A DNA stretch of 64,000 nucleotides from Ridgeia piscesae (taxonomy: Eukaryota; Annelida; Polychaeta; Sabellida; Siboglinidae): contig JAODUO010000438.1 in the NCBI GenBank assembly GCA_025642075.2, positions 207,001 to 271,000 on the forward strand, given 5' to 3'. Below, one piece after another: positions 12,101 through 27,100 of the stretch; within the stretch, counting starts at the first letter, position 1, and the number at the start of each line of letters is the position of its first letter. A program made the position numbers and the translations under genes. The notes beneath the pieces were generated by a model that was not told where the DNA came from, made no database searches, and saw only the letters and a list, made by a program, of their open reading frames with translations.

Positions 12101-15100
12101 GCTGTTTGTTCTCCTTGTTGAGCTGTGCCACTAGCGCCCTCTGGTCGCCACTGCCACCACCACTACCCTTCACCTGGTCGAGCTGCATGCGTGTGGCCTG
12201 CATCTCACTCACGTGCTGGTCGTGTGTCGCCTGCATGCGTGCGTGCAGCGCCTCAATCTCGTGACTCTGAAGCACCAGTCACAATACAGGGCTGTCAGCA
12301 GATTGCCACACAAAACTGACTGACAGACGGACAGACATGTGGACGGACAGACATGTGGACGGATGGACAAACAGACAGATCAACACGACAAACTGACACA
12401 TGAGCAGCTAGAGATGGTCAAACAAACATGTTCATAGAGACACATTACCAAATGATGATCTAGAATCTGTACCAATATATAAAACTGCAACTGGACTTTG
12501 TGTGGCGTCCTCCATTGAACATACGTAATGTCTCTGTACATGCTGTGCAACCTACATTATATTCCTGGCATGAATCATATTTTCATCAGTATTCAATACA
12601 TACTAAAATAACTGACTGCTTATCATTTTGTTCACAGTGAGGTATCAATATCTGACCATGCAGCTTTGATCTGCCTGCCAATCTTTGCCACACATTCTAA
12701 ATTACAGATAAATAATTAACATACTATTTTTTCTACTGATGAATAAATCAAATGTTTTTGTTGCCATGCATTAGCTGTTCTGGTGAATGTAAGGATGCTG
12801 GCAATAAATATTTAGCATGTCTTAAAACAATATGCAATCATTACTAAATAGTTGTTTTATACAATAAAAGATGGGACAGAGCTGCTGATTAAACAGCATT
12901 TTCTGCACATTTTTTATCAGGTAAAACATTCTGGTATGCCAAGTTCAAGGCGATGAAGTCAAGAAATTGCATATGATTATATTCGCTACACAAAAAAGAG
13001 GGGCCAGTTACCTGTGAAGTGATGCGCTCATGGGAATGTTTCTCAAGCTGGGCATACTTCTGTTTCTCCTGGGCCAGCTCCTGCTTCATGGTCTTCACCT
13101 GGTTGTTGGCAGCCATTGCTCGTGACTGCTCTGTAACACACACGTTACTGAATGACTGACTCCGTAACACACATGTTACTGAATGACTGACTCCGTAACA
13201 CACACGATACTGAATGATTGACTCTGTAACACACACGTTACTGAATGACTGACTCCGTAACACACACATTACTGAATGATTGACTCTGTAACACACACGT
13301 TACTGAATGATTGACTCTGTAACACACATGTTACTGAATGATTGACTCTGTAACACACATGTTACTGAATGACTGACTCTGTAACACACACGTTACTGAA
13401 TGATTGACTCTGTAACACACATGTTACTGAATGATCAACTCCGTAACACACACGATACTGAATGATTGACTCTGTAACACACACGTTACTGAATGATTGA
13501 CTCCGTAATACACACGATACTGAATTATTGACCCTGTAACACACACGTTACTGAATGATTGACTCTGTAACAAATGTTACTGAATTATTGACATACGTTA
13601 CTGAATAACCAGACCTACTCAAGTGTAAATTTACTCTGTAAAAAGATGTTACTGAAATTACAAGGTGAAACATTGACTGAGTTTATCTGGCATGCTACTG
13701 ATTTCACCTCATCAACCAAGGATTTAATCCAGTTAACTTAACGTAAACATTCCTTTCTGAAGGAAAGATATATGTTTATACCGTTTAGATATTTTTAGTT
13801 TGGTGTACAACAAAGCTTTCATGAGCAGACCGAGATTCTGAAATTTGAAATGTGTCTATAATATTTCCTTCTATATAAGAGAATTCGGTTTCAACATAAT
13901 TTTATTTATTTTTAATAAGCCCAACCAGCATGTCATTTTAATTATTTATGAATTAATAGTCAGCTAGTCCACATATTTTTTTTAAATTAATTACAATTAA
14001 TTACATATAGTTGCAGTGTGTCAGACCATTAGAGACTTGTGAATCTGCAGTGCAGTTGAAAGTGTTTGTCAATGGAAAGAGAACAGCTGGCAGAGAGTCC
14101 AGTGTATTGTTGGAAGTAATCCCACTGACCACGGTTCATCCAGAGGTAATGTAACAGCCGTACACATAATGGTGTCTAGCACTGTCACAGCCATACACAT
14201 AATGGTGTCTAGCACTGTCACAGCCATACACATAATGGTGTCTAGCACTGTCACAGCCATACAGTCACAGCCATACACATAATGGTGTCTAGCACTGTCA
14301 CAGCCATACACATAATGGTGTCTAGCGCTGTCACAGCCATACACATAATGGTGTCTAGCACTGTCACAGCCATACACATAATGGTGTCTAGCACTGTCAC
14401 AGCCATACACATAATGGTGTCTAGCACTGTCACAGCCATACACATAATGGTGTCTAGCACTGTCACAGCCAGTACACATAATGGTGTCTAGCACTGTCAC
14501 AGCCGTACACATAATGGTGTCTAGCGCTGTCACAGCCGTACACATAATGGTGTCTAGCACTGTCACAGCCGTACACATAATGGTGTCTAGCACTGTCACA
14601 GCCGTACACATAATGGTGTCTAGCACTGTCACAGCCATACACATAATGGTGTCTAGCACTGTCACAGCCATACACATAATGGTGTCTAGCCTGTCACAGC
14701 CATACACATAATGGTGTCTAGCACTGTCACAGCCATACACATAATGGTGTCTAGCACTGTCACAGCCATACACATAATGGTGTCTAGCACTGTCACAGCC
14801 ATACACATAATGGTGTCTAGCGCTGTCACAGCCATACACATAATGGTGTCTAGCACTGTCACAGCCATACACATAATGGTGTCTAGCGCTGTCACAGCCA
14901 TACACATAATGGTGTCTAGCACTGTCACAGCCATACAGTCACAGCCATACACATAATGGTGTCTAGCACTGTCACAGCCATACACATAATGGTGTCTAGC
15001 GCTGTCACAGCTATACACATAATGGTGTCTAGCACTGTCACAGGCGTACACATAATGGTGTCTAGCTGTCACAGCTACACATAATGGTGTCTAGCACTGT

Positions 15101-18100
15101 CACAGCCATACACATAATGGTGTCTAGCACTGTCACAGCCATACACATAATGGTGTCTAGCGCTGTCACAGCCATACACATAATGGTGTCTAGCACTGTC
15201 ACAGCCATACACATAATGGTGTCTAGCACTGTCACAGCCATACACATAATGGTGTCTAGCACTGTCACAGCCATACACATAATGGTGTCTAGCACTGTCA
15301 CAGCCATACACATAATGGTGTCTAGCATGTCACAGCCATACACATAATGGTGTCTAGCACTGTCACAGCCATACACATAATGGTGTCTAGCACTGTCACA
15401 GCCATACACATAATGGTGTCTAGCACTGTCACAGCCATACACATAATGGTGTCTAGCACTGTCACAGCCATACACATAATGGTGTCTAGCACTGTCACAG
15501 CCATACACATAATGGTGTCTAGCACTGTCACAGCCATACACATAATGGTGTCTAGCACTGTCACAGCCATACACATAATGGTGTCTAGCACTGTCACAGC
15601 CATACACATAATGGTGTCTAGCACTGTCACAGCCATACACATAATGGTGTCTAGCACTGTCACAGCCATACACATAATGGTGTCTAGCACTGTCACAGCC
15701 ATACACATAATGGTGTCTAGCACTGTCACAGCCATACACATAATGGTGTCTAGCACTGTCACAGCCATACACATAATGGTGTCTAGCGCTGTCACAGCCA
15801 TACACATAATGGTGTCTAGCACTGTCACAGCCATACACATAATGGTGTCTAGCACTGTCACAGCCATACACATAATGGTGTCTAGCACTGTCACAGCCAT
15901 ACACATAATGGTGTCTAGCACTGTCACAGCCATACACATAATGGTGTCTAGCACTGTCACAGCCATACAGTCACAGCCATACACATAATGGTGTCTAGCA
16001 CTGTCACAGCCATACACATAATGGTGTCTAGCACTGTCACAGCCATACACATAATGGTGTCTAGCACTGTCACAGCCATACACATAATGGTGTCTAGCGC
16101 TGTCACAGCCATACACATAATGGTGTCTAGCGCTGTCACAGGCGTACACATAATGGTGTCTAGCGCTGTCACAGGCGTACACATAATGGTGTCTAGCGCT
16201 GTCACAGCCATACACATAATGATGTCTAGCGCCATCACAGCCATACACATAATTGTGTCTAGCATTGTCACAGCCATACATATAATGGTGTCTAGCGCTG
16301 TCACAGCCATACACATAATGTGTCTAGCACTGTCACAGCCATACACATAATGGTGTCTAGCGCCATCACAGCCATACACATAATGGTGTCTAGCGCCATC
16401 ACAGCCATACACATAATTGTGTCTAGCATTGTCACAGCCATACACATAATGGTGTCTAGCGCTGTCACAGCCATACACATAAGTGTCAGACAGCACATCA
16501 GCGCACCGCCATACACATAATGGTATCTAGCGCCATCACAGCCATACACATAATTGTGTCTAGCACTGTCACAGCCATACGCATAATGATGTCTAGCACT
16601 GTCATAGCCATAAACATTCTGGCAAGTAATACAGCATGTGGATCAAGGCATGCATGCAGCCATGTAGCCATCCACTCTGACACACACACACACGCGCACG
16701 CGCACGCGCACGCGCACACGCACACGCCTGCACACACACACACACACAAGCACACACAAGCACACACTCTTAAAATTCATTCATTTGCCACCACTGTTGG
16801 CAAGTACTTCTGTCCCAAGGGATGACATCAAGTCTACTGGGATATCAAAGTCCAGCACAAAAGCATCCAGCGATCTACTGTCCACCTTGTTAATTAATAT
16901 GGCAGAGCAGTACAGGCTGGTCATTAGCTGATAACCATCTTGACCACAATAGCAACTCGCTGGTAACAGGGACAACTGGCAAACAACGGCTGTGTCCTTG
17001 TACACACTGTTACCATCTGGTAGCATATTCACAGAAATCGTGAAATGCATTATGTGAAATGCATTATGCAAGAGCTGACATGTGCCACATGCAACAGGCA
17101 GTGTACTACGTTCTACTGGAGATGCATTGTAGTGTCTGTGTAGATTCATTAATATTTCCACCACACTGAAGTCTATGTAACTGTTGTAAATTTATACTTT
17201 GCTAATATTTAAAAAAATCATTGTAAGTTTACTTTTCGTCAACAGTTCCTGCATAGTTAGCTAGTAATGTAAGCACTAAATTAATAACAAGTGTAAATCT
17301 ACAAAGCCTTATGTGCACTGAAATGAATGGAATGCAGCAAATTATTGTACGTTTTCTCCCCCATACTGCATTAAGTGCAGTGCATTGTTATCTATACACT
17401 GTGCAGTGTTTCGTGTAAATTTCCACATCATTACCACTTTCCTTTACACGTCAATGAATAAATATAATGCTACACTGCTTTTCTGTGGTAAAATATGATC
17501 ATGTTGCTGTATGACACTTCACATTCTCCAAGTAATCTTTTCTGCCGCAAATGTGTCACTGTAAAGATGAAACTGCGATAAGATTTTGTTGACAATGCAC
17601 CAATAGGTTCAGGTGAAATAATTTCAACTTGTTCCTACTTAACAAGGATCATAGTTTACGTGGCATTCAAAGCCACAACCACGTGACATGGTCAAGTCAC
17701 TGACCAGAAGTTTTATCAGCAAAGTGAAACCACCAGTGGCTCCCTCAGTGTGCAGTGCTGAGCACTAACAGTTCAACACATTGCGAGAGAACAGCTGGCC
17801 AAAAGCTTGCAACTTGAAAAACCTTGTGATAAGACAGTACAGAAAGATGAAAATGACAGCTGTGAAAAACACGCTGTCCTAAAGACAGCAGCACAGAAAG
17901 ATGGAAACGACTGTCCTAACGATTGTCCAGAGAATAGTGGAAGTGACTGACACGAAGACAGCAGCAGAGAATGTTTGAAGTGACTGACACGAAGACAGCA
18001 GCAGAGAATGGTGGAAGTGACTGACACGAAGACAGCAGCAGAGAATGTTTGAAGTGACTGACACGAAGACAGCAGCAGAGAATCATGGAAGTGACTGACA

Positions 18101-21100
18101 CGAAGACAGCAGCAGAGAATGTTTGAAGTGACTGACACGAAGACAGCAGCAGAGAATGATGGAAGTGACTGACACGAAGACAGCAGCAGAGAATGGTTGA
18201 AGTGACTGACACGAAGACAGCAGCAGAGAATGGTGGAAGTGACTGACACGAAGACAGCAGCAGAGAATGGTGGAAGTGACTGACACGAAGACAGCAGCAG
18301 AGAATGGTGGAAGTGACTGACACGAAGACTACAGCAGAGAATGATGGAAGTGACTGACACGAAGACTACAGCAGAGAATGGTGGAAGTGACTGTCATGAA
18401 GACAGCAGCAGAGAATGGTGGAAGTGACTGACACGAAGACAGCAGCAGAGAATGGTGGAAGTGACTGACACGAAGACAGCAGCAGAGAATGATGGAAGTG
18501 ACTGACACGAAGACAGCAGCAGAGAATGGTGGAAGTGACTGACACGAAGACAGCAGCAGAGAATGGTGAAGTGACTGACACGAAGACAACAGCAGAGAAT
18601 GGTGAAATGACTGACACGAAGACAGCAGCAGAGAATGGTGGAAGTGACTGACACGAAGACAGCAGCAGAGAATGATGGAAGTGACTGACACGAAGACAGC
18701 AGCAGAGAATGATGGAAGTGACTGACACGAAGACAGCAGCAGAGAATGGTGGAAGTGACTGACACGAAGACAGCAGCAGAGAATGGTGGAAGTGACTGAC
18801 ACGAAGACAGCAGCAGAGAATGATTGGTTGAAGTGACTGATACGAAGACAGCAGCAGAGAATGATGGAAGTGACTGACACAAAGACAGCAGCAGAGAATG
18901 ATGGAAGTGTCTGACACAAAGACAGCAGCAGAGAATGATGGAAGTGACTGACACGAAGACAGCAGCAGAGAATGGTGGAAGTGACTGACATGAAGACAGC
19001 AGCATAGAAGGGTGGAAGTGACTGACATGAAGACAGCAGCAGAGAATGGTGGAAGTGACTGACATGAAGACAGCAGCATAGAAGGGTGGAAGTGACTGAC
19101 ATGAAGACAGCAGCAGAGAATGGTGGAAGTGACTGACACGAAGACTGCAGCAGAGAATGTTTGAAGTGACTGACACAAAGACAGCAGCAGAGAATGATGG
19201 AAGTGACTGACACAAAGACAGCAGCAGAGAATGGTGGAAGTGACTGACATGAAGACAGCAGCATAGAAGGGTGGAAGTGACTGACATGAAGACAGCAGCA
19301 GAGAATGGTGGAAGTGACTGACATGAAGACAGCAGCAGAGAATGGTGGAAGTGACTGACATGAAGACAGTAGCAGAGAATGGTGGAAGTGACTGACATGA
19401 AGACTGCAGCAGAGAATGGTGGAAGTGACTGACACGAAGACAGCAGCAGAGAATGGTGGAAGTGATTGACACGAAGACAGCAGCAGAGAATGGTTGAAGT
19501 GACTGGCACGAAGACTGCAGCAGAGAATGGTGGAAGTGACTGACACGAAGACAGCAGCAGAGAATGGTGGAAGTGACTGACACGAAGACAGCAGCAGAGA
19601 ATGGTGGAAGTGACTGACACGAAGACAGCAGCAGAGAATGGTGGAAGTGACTGACACGAAGACAGCAGCATAGAAGGGTGAAGTGACTTTCACAAAGAAA
19701 GCTGCACAGAAAGATGGTAGTGATTACTAAAATAGCTGCAGGCGACAACAAACACAGAACTTATGTTAAACACAACCAGCAGACACGTGGTAGGAGGAGA
19801 AACGAAATCAATCTTGGAAGATGCGATTATTTTTAGACCAGATCACCAAGAAAACTGATACATCAACAGAGAACGATGCCCCTGGAATGGGTTAATAATG
19901 AATGGTTAATTACAGCGTTGCTTTGTGAAAGTGCCTTTGCCAAGCCTTTCTTGCTAGATTAATCAGAGCAAACACAGCTGTTGCAGAAACCAAAGTTGCA
20001 GGGCATGAGCCATTTACAGAGATTTCCTGCCAGATATGATGGCCAAAGGGCAAGGAAGAGACCGACTACACATGACCACCTATAAATAAACGCTCAATGC
20101 AAATTCCACACTCCACACTTGTACAACTTAGCAGCAACCAAGTCAAGATTCATCTGGGTTTTTTTGGGTAATTTATTGACTGATGTCAACTATGGGGACA
20201 GCTGGGATCCCAGATAGATGGACTGTTGGAGCCTACATGGTGTGACTGGTGTCTGCCAGACTACGGGCCAGAGTGACAGAGTCCGGGGAGGAACACAGTT
20301 GCTGCTGGACATCGTTTCCTCCCCTTCATTACATGTCAGGCATGGGTCACACCACTTGGTTTGTTCCATGCTCTTTGTGCTTTGTCTTCACCTGGCCGTT
20401 CTCTTGCTACATCCTCCCAATCACGCTCACCTTTGGGAGATTTGGGGGTGAAGAACTGAGGTACACACTGACTGCAACTTACCTTCTTGCAGGGCTTTTT
20501 CCTTCTCCGACAACTGCTTCTTCAGTCCAAGAACTGGGTCAATCTCACCCTTAGTCATCTTCTATGGAACACAACAGATGACAAAACAGCCACATCACTC
20601 ACCATATCACTCCACAGACAACAAACCATTACCATGTAGTATTGCCGCACTATTGCGCTAAAGAGAATGAATATAAACTTGTTTAGAGCACATTTTACGA
20701 TTTAACAATTACTTCTATTCAGATTGTTGTATTTAAACACAATATAGCAATAACATCCATTGTCATAACTTTGTAAGAGTGAAAGTATTTGCCCACCTTT
20801 GTCCAAAAGGTCATGGCCCCAGTCTGCATGGACAACACATCCATGATGTACGTCACATCGACTGTGGTGAGTTTGGTTGACTGAATCAGCTCCAGCAGTC
20901 GACTGCCCTCCTCAGACAGCGTCTCTGAAACACACAAACACTGTCCTTCAGTGACTGGCTCTAATACCTTCAGTGACTGGCTCTAACGCCCTCAGTGACT
21001 GGCTCTAATGCCCTCAGTGACTGACTACATCACCCTCAGTGTTTGACGCTATCGCCCTCAGTGACTGGCTCTATTGCTCTCAGTGACTGGCTACATCACC

Positions 21101-24100
21101 CTCAGTGACTGGCTCTATTACCCTCAGTGACTGGCTACATCACCCTCAGTGACTGGCTACATCACCCTCAGTGACTGGTTCTATTGCCCTCAGTGACTGA
21201 TTCTATTGCCCTCAGTGACTGGTTCTATTGCCCTCAGTGACTGTTCTATTGCCCTCAATGACTGGTTCTATTGCCCTAAATGACTGGTTCTATTGCCCTC
21301 AATGACTGGTTCTATTGCCCTCAATGACTGGTTCTATTGCCCTCAATGACTGGTTCTATTGCCCTCAATGACTGGTTCTATTGCCCTCAATGACTGGTTC
21401 TATTGCCCTCAATGACTGGTTCTATTGCCCTCAGTGACTGGTTCTATTGCCCTCAGTGACTGGTTCTATTGCCCTCAGTGACTGGTTCTATTGCCCTCAG
21501 TGACTGGTTCTATTGCCCTCAATGACTGGTTCTATTGCCCTCAATGACTGGTTCTATTGAATAGACAGTAGGTACTGTGAATACCATGAACAAATGAACA
21601 CTTTTCAATGGCTTCTTGAAACACACACAATGCAGTGTGTTCAGTCACAAACTGTGGATGTTGGTTATTAATAGCATGACCTTGCAGTTAGTTAGAACCC
21701 ATTCTTCTAATTGGGTGACTCCAAAAAGGATAACATTAAAAATAAAATTGATGGTTTTGGGAGGAGCGACTGATAAACAGGCAGTAAGTGATCCACTCAT
21801 CCCGCACCTGTAAGGCCACACCTGTGGCAATCAATGTAACAAACATAAGCATGATACCCTACTAATATTACATAGATCTAGACACAATACAATCAAGCTA
21901 TCCATATTAAATGTACCCGTGTAAATCTGATTTAAATGATGAAAGCAAAAAGTTTAACCAGATATTTTTCACAACTGATCACCGACTCATGTATTGTTAC
22001 TGGTGTGCCCAGGAGATGGTTGCTAACAACACATTGATTTGAAGACACAGACAACAAGAACAGGTGACAATAATTGATTGTCACCTGTGAGACCTGTCAG
22101 AGGGCCTCGAGTAGACTGAGGCCCCAGGGACTAGTGTTTGTAGCATTAACTATACATGAACTACTCATTCAGTGATAATGTGTGGCAGGGTTGTCACAAG
22201 CACACCTCAGGACACCTCAGGACGCTGGCACAGTGCCACGGTATGGAACAGTACGTAGAGTCAATTGATAAATACTACACAATCAAAATCATGGATAAAT
22301 ACTACACCATCATAGATACATGGATAAATACTACACAATCAAAAACATAATTACACCAATTCATTAATGTTAACAATACAATACACTTTTTCTGGTTTGC
22401 TACTCGCCAGTTCAATGATGCTGACACTGACAACACAGTAAATAAAATGCTAACTTGCTAACTCTGGAACAAGGTGCTATTTCGACCACAGGTGATGACA
22501 ACCACACCACTCTACGAGAAAGCTGGCAACAGCACTTGGGTAAGTGGATTGATGACCCACTCTCCAGAGGGGGCCACTGTGGCTTTACACTCACATCATC
22601 ACAAGCTGCCAATTGCGAGAGTTAATACTAGTCAGGAAATGGAACAAGGAGATATCGACTGAAAAAGGCAGTCACAGCAATGATGTTTAACTTATGATCA
22701 AGTCTGTAGACTGTAGCCTACTCAATGTTGATTAAACTGCAGCTAGATACTGCAAGGCACGATTACCAATAATAACAATGACTACTTTAGTTAGCAGAGT
22801 GATCACATATCAATTATATTTGACCAATAACTAAAAAAGATAGAGCTTAGTATCTGTGGCACGCATGTGACAAGTACAAGGAAATGAAACCTGTTGGTTT
22901 GTTTATTTGGCTACAGGAGACACATCTGGATGTAGAGAACAAGCATCTGTGAGACGAGTTAGTTCACAGCCACACAGTCAATCATATTCATAACGTCACA
23001 GTAGTGAGAACCTCACCCACCCAACATTGTGCAGCTTCAGGGTTTTTTCCTGTGACATTCTCACAAGATGACAGTGGTACAGGCAATCTAACTGGCACCT
23101 GCATGCATCAGCCAACCTGAGATTTATATTATCTTGATATACAACAGTGTATGTCAGTGTCGATTTAGGGCTGAATCACAGTTACAGTTGTTTATCTGTC
23201 AGTTTCACACGTGCTGACAACACACAAGCAATGAAGACAATTAAATATCGTGAAATTCTTTGAGTATATGCACTAACCTGGTCAAATGCTGCATGTCAGG
23301 AAAACCAACACAACTCTTTACTATTATGTGTAATGCTTGATTTTATTTCCCTCTTCACCCACAAAGGATGGGACGAAATTTGATTAGTTTTTGTAATATT
23401 TTCTACTTTTGATTTGATTCGAAATTCAAAAATTCGCACCTAGAAAATGAAGAAAAAAAGAAAATGAATATCATTCGAATATTTGACTTCATGTCCTCTG
23501 CTGCAAAATTAGCCCCAGGCGATCTTTTACTTTCTGACTTAATACAAAAACGAGAACATGCAACCGCCAAACTACTAATAAAATTCACAAAACAAACTCG
23601 CGCAAAACTCGCCAGCAATGCAGCGTCATCGGCAATGGTTACATGTACTCTGTGATTACCGTAATATCGGCATTCGAGGGGTCTTATATTAACAATACGC
23701 TTGGGTTTAAGGTTAGGGTTTATGGTAAGTTTAGAATTAGTTAAAGTTAGGTTAGGGTTAGTTATGGTTTCGGATACTTTAGAGTTAGGATAAAACCACA
23801 ATTTGTGAAAGTCATTTATGTAGCGCCACCGTGGTAAAATGCGGGTCACCTAAATTACCAATGTTACGGTAACTGCCGAGATTTTTTTATTCTATTCTTT
23901 ACAGGAATTTTAACGTTTTCATTTTGTAACTTAATGTGTGTATATGTACGCGGGATATGTGAGAAGTTTGACGACTGTAAGAAGTAATTTTCAGGGTTAG
24001 GTCAGAAAGTAAAAGCCACAATGCCAATGACTACGGCTCAGACTTGTGCCCATAGCCATGTGATGACGCCACCATGCAGTGACAAGACATCTCAACAGTG

Positions 24101-27100
24101 TTCAATAGTCGTATTCAATTTGAATTTAAAATGTCAAGGATATTCGATTCAAGTGAAATTCCAGATTCGTCCCATCCGGATCACCCATCCCTCCCATCTA
24201 TCCCACTAATGCCTGCCAGTAGCTACAATTTAGGTAAAACATCAACAGTTTTTAAACTTAAAAAGAGGAATCATGGAACATGGCCTGAAGATGACAGCTA
24301 CCGATAAATTGAACTACCATTTGATATTTTTCTTCATAACATTTTCCCTAGTTTTGAAACTATTTTTTCACAACATGGCGTTGCTTATTTTTTTATAGCC
24401 TGAAATGCCTGATCGCAGCCTCAGGGAAAGACTGTCAACAGCACTGTGACTGTTCCATAATATGTAGAGAAAGACTTCTTGGCATTAGCATATTACATAA
24501 TACATTTGTTCACAGAAACACTAATCAGTAATGGATCAAAGTACAGATCAAATGCGACTTAGATGCAAATGTGTTAAATTATTCAAATGCAAGTGCAAAT
24601 GTACTGAAACATTTTGGTATTCCAAAGTCCAGTACCGTGCACAAACACACTGGTGCAAATCAAATTATAGTACACTCACTGATAGTTCATTTTATGTACA
24701 ATAACATACTATGAATATCACCACTGGCAGCAAAGTTAGACAACTGATGTGTATGTACACTATACAGAAACGGCTACAACTGAGCCAAATCGAGAGTGGA
24801 ATAAGTCAATAAAATAACAAACAGTTAAGATGTTGTGATGAATAATTAATTACTATAAGTACACACATCCATGGTAAAACTGATGTGAGTGTGATTAGCC
24901 AAAGTTTAAAAGCAAACCAAGGGCCATTTGGCTGTCTGGAAAGTAGTCCCATGTCAACAAGTGAGTAAATAATAGCCTTAATTTGGACACAAATAGCAGT
25001 TATTTTGTTTTAGTACTCTTAAGTGAATAATAATTAGATGGTGGATCTAAATACAGAACAGTGATATGGGGCGGCTAGACTCATTGGAGAAAAAATGAGA
25101 AAGCTATGGAAATAGTTGTATTAATGGCTGGTCCCTGGTACTGTCTTCCTGCCTGTCAAGCCGCATGCATTGCTCAAACTCTTTTCTTCACTATTCCATT
25201 GTTTCCACCAGAAAGATCTTTTCCAATTTCTGAATTTACCAATTTCACTATGACACAATGACTGACTCATGCATGTTATGTCCTTGGAGACCTGAAGTAT
25301 TTTTTATTTGTGTTAACTAAATCTTGTGATGTTTTCCATTACTTGAGCAAACTGTGTTTTAGTAGGCATTGCTGTAAGTGCATACACGCAACAACACTTC
25401 AAGGAGTTGCCACAAAACTGTATTCATTCATTGAATTTAAATAAGTAGTAGTATATGAAGGTGTTGTAAACCTCAACCAAGACCAAATCCGTGTTCCCAG
25501 ACAGCAACCATAAAATTAAATGCGTGAAATATCTTTAAAAGACTGGCACTTCATTCCAACAAGACTTAGTTCTTACAACACAAACTAAACATTAAAACAA
25601 GTATCTATCTCCATACTCCTGCAGTGCACTAGACTTCCTCTGAAGTTCTTCCCTCTCAGTAATCATATATTATTTTTTATATATATGTTCACTGCACATA
25701 CCAAACATAAAAGTGCATTACGTCATGATTTACGCTGTATCTACGAGACTGACATGCACACAGGCCGTGAACTTCCACAAGGTCATTAACTATATATGGG
25801 ATTAATGAATAATAAATTAGGAAATGAAATTCAGTGTACACGCATTACAGTCAGGAATCAATCAACTGCCATTAACTGAGGACACTGCAGATTCACCACG
25901 TGTGAAACAGCTGGTGAGAACTTGTTAAAGGTTACATTGTGACAGATAGGGCCAGATCACAGCTACAAGGAGACAGACTGAATGCAGTAAGGTCCAGCTG
26001 CCACCTTTATCACTGGCTAGTTCCCAGTGGTAGACAATTGGACAGGGGACGTGGCAATGCACACAGACCTTTATTACAGTTTTATAATGTGTACTAAACC
26101 ACCTCGGTGCACAGTGCCACGTTGCACAGTGCCACGTTTCACAGCCAGGTGGCACTGAAAGGTCGTCTCGTCTCCCACACTCCACTCATCGCTTGTCTTA
26201 CACACAATGATGTGTTCTAAATATCAACAGTATTCACACCAGAGCATGATGTACTGTGTCTGTGTATATGCTAGACGATACAAACCAATGCACTTGCTTA
26301 GTCTCTCATGTGTATCTTATGTCTAGAGGGTCATGTCAAACTTGCCTAAAGTCAAAAGCCTTAAAACATGGACACTAAATTATCATCTACACCCCTACCC
26401 CTCCCCATTCATTGAATTAAATTCAGATGTCCACCTATAAATAAGATAGAAGCAACTTTACCTGCAGACTATGTTTTCACACATGCACGCATACACACAA
26501 AACATTAATGGAGATGAATAATGATGCATCAATGGAATTCCTATTTAATTTAAATGTCACAAATGAATGTTTTATGCCTGTGCCTGAGAACAAATTACCA
26601 AACTTCATGGATGATTCCCGTGGGAGCAACATTATTAATCAGCACATGAGATACGCATATCCCAAATCAAAAATACAATTCATTCTGTAAGTATAATTTG
26701 CTGCATTACATCAACTGCCTTTCTGCCCACCCATGTACCCTCCCTCTAGCCCTCGTTCACCCAGTTCCAGCCAAACCATCACCCTTCAACACAACCACCC
26801 ACCCACCCTGAAGCCCACCTACTCTCACTCTAGCCCACCCACTCATTTTACTGTCCAGCCTGACCCCATGCCCACCCACTTCACAAACATCTCCCTAACC
26901 AAAGGAATATCTTCCCCAATTCAGCCTGATTACCATTATCTGTGAGTCTGTGACCTCTGGGGCTCTACCCTAATTGCTGTACACGGGCACAGGCAGACTC
27001 ACAAACAGATTCAGTCACACAGGCAGTGCTACATCAATCAACACAGCCACAAGATTGGTCATTTCTACCAAGGTCCAGCAGAACTGACCAACACAGATAA

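Noticed and set aside
11347..12134. Plus-strand frames of 149-234 codons rich in Leu, Ile and Tyr
   Set aside because: Product of the 34-bp AT-rich array; antisense to RRBP1.
14069..16549. Open frames of 200-330 codons on both strands (YGCDSARHHYV, VSSTVTAIHIM repeats)
   Set aside because: They are the 33-bp minisatellite read in open frames; no non-repeat coding flank, and the array lies in an RRBP1 intron.
18329..19751. Three overlapping frames of 425-461 codons
   Set aside because: They are the same stop-free 37-bp repeat in three frames, so they reflect unit length and not selection.
23403..23849. 148-codon minus-strand frame
   Set aside because: It spans the telomere-like tract, has no domain signature and lies in intron 1; chance or repeat-derived.
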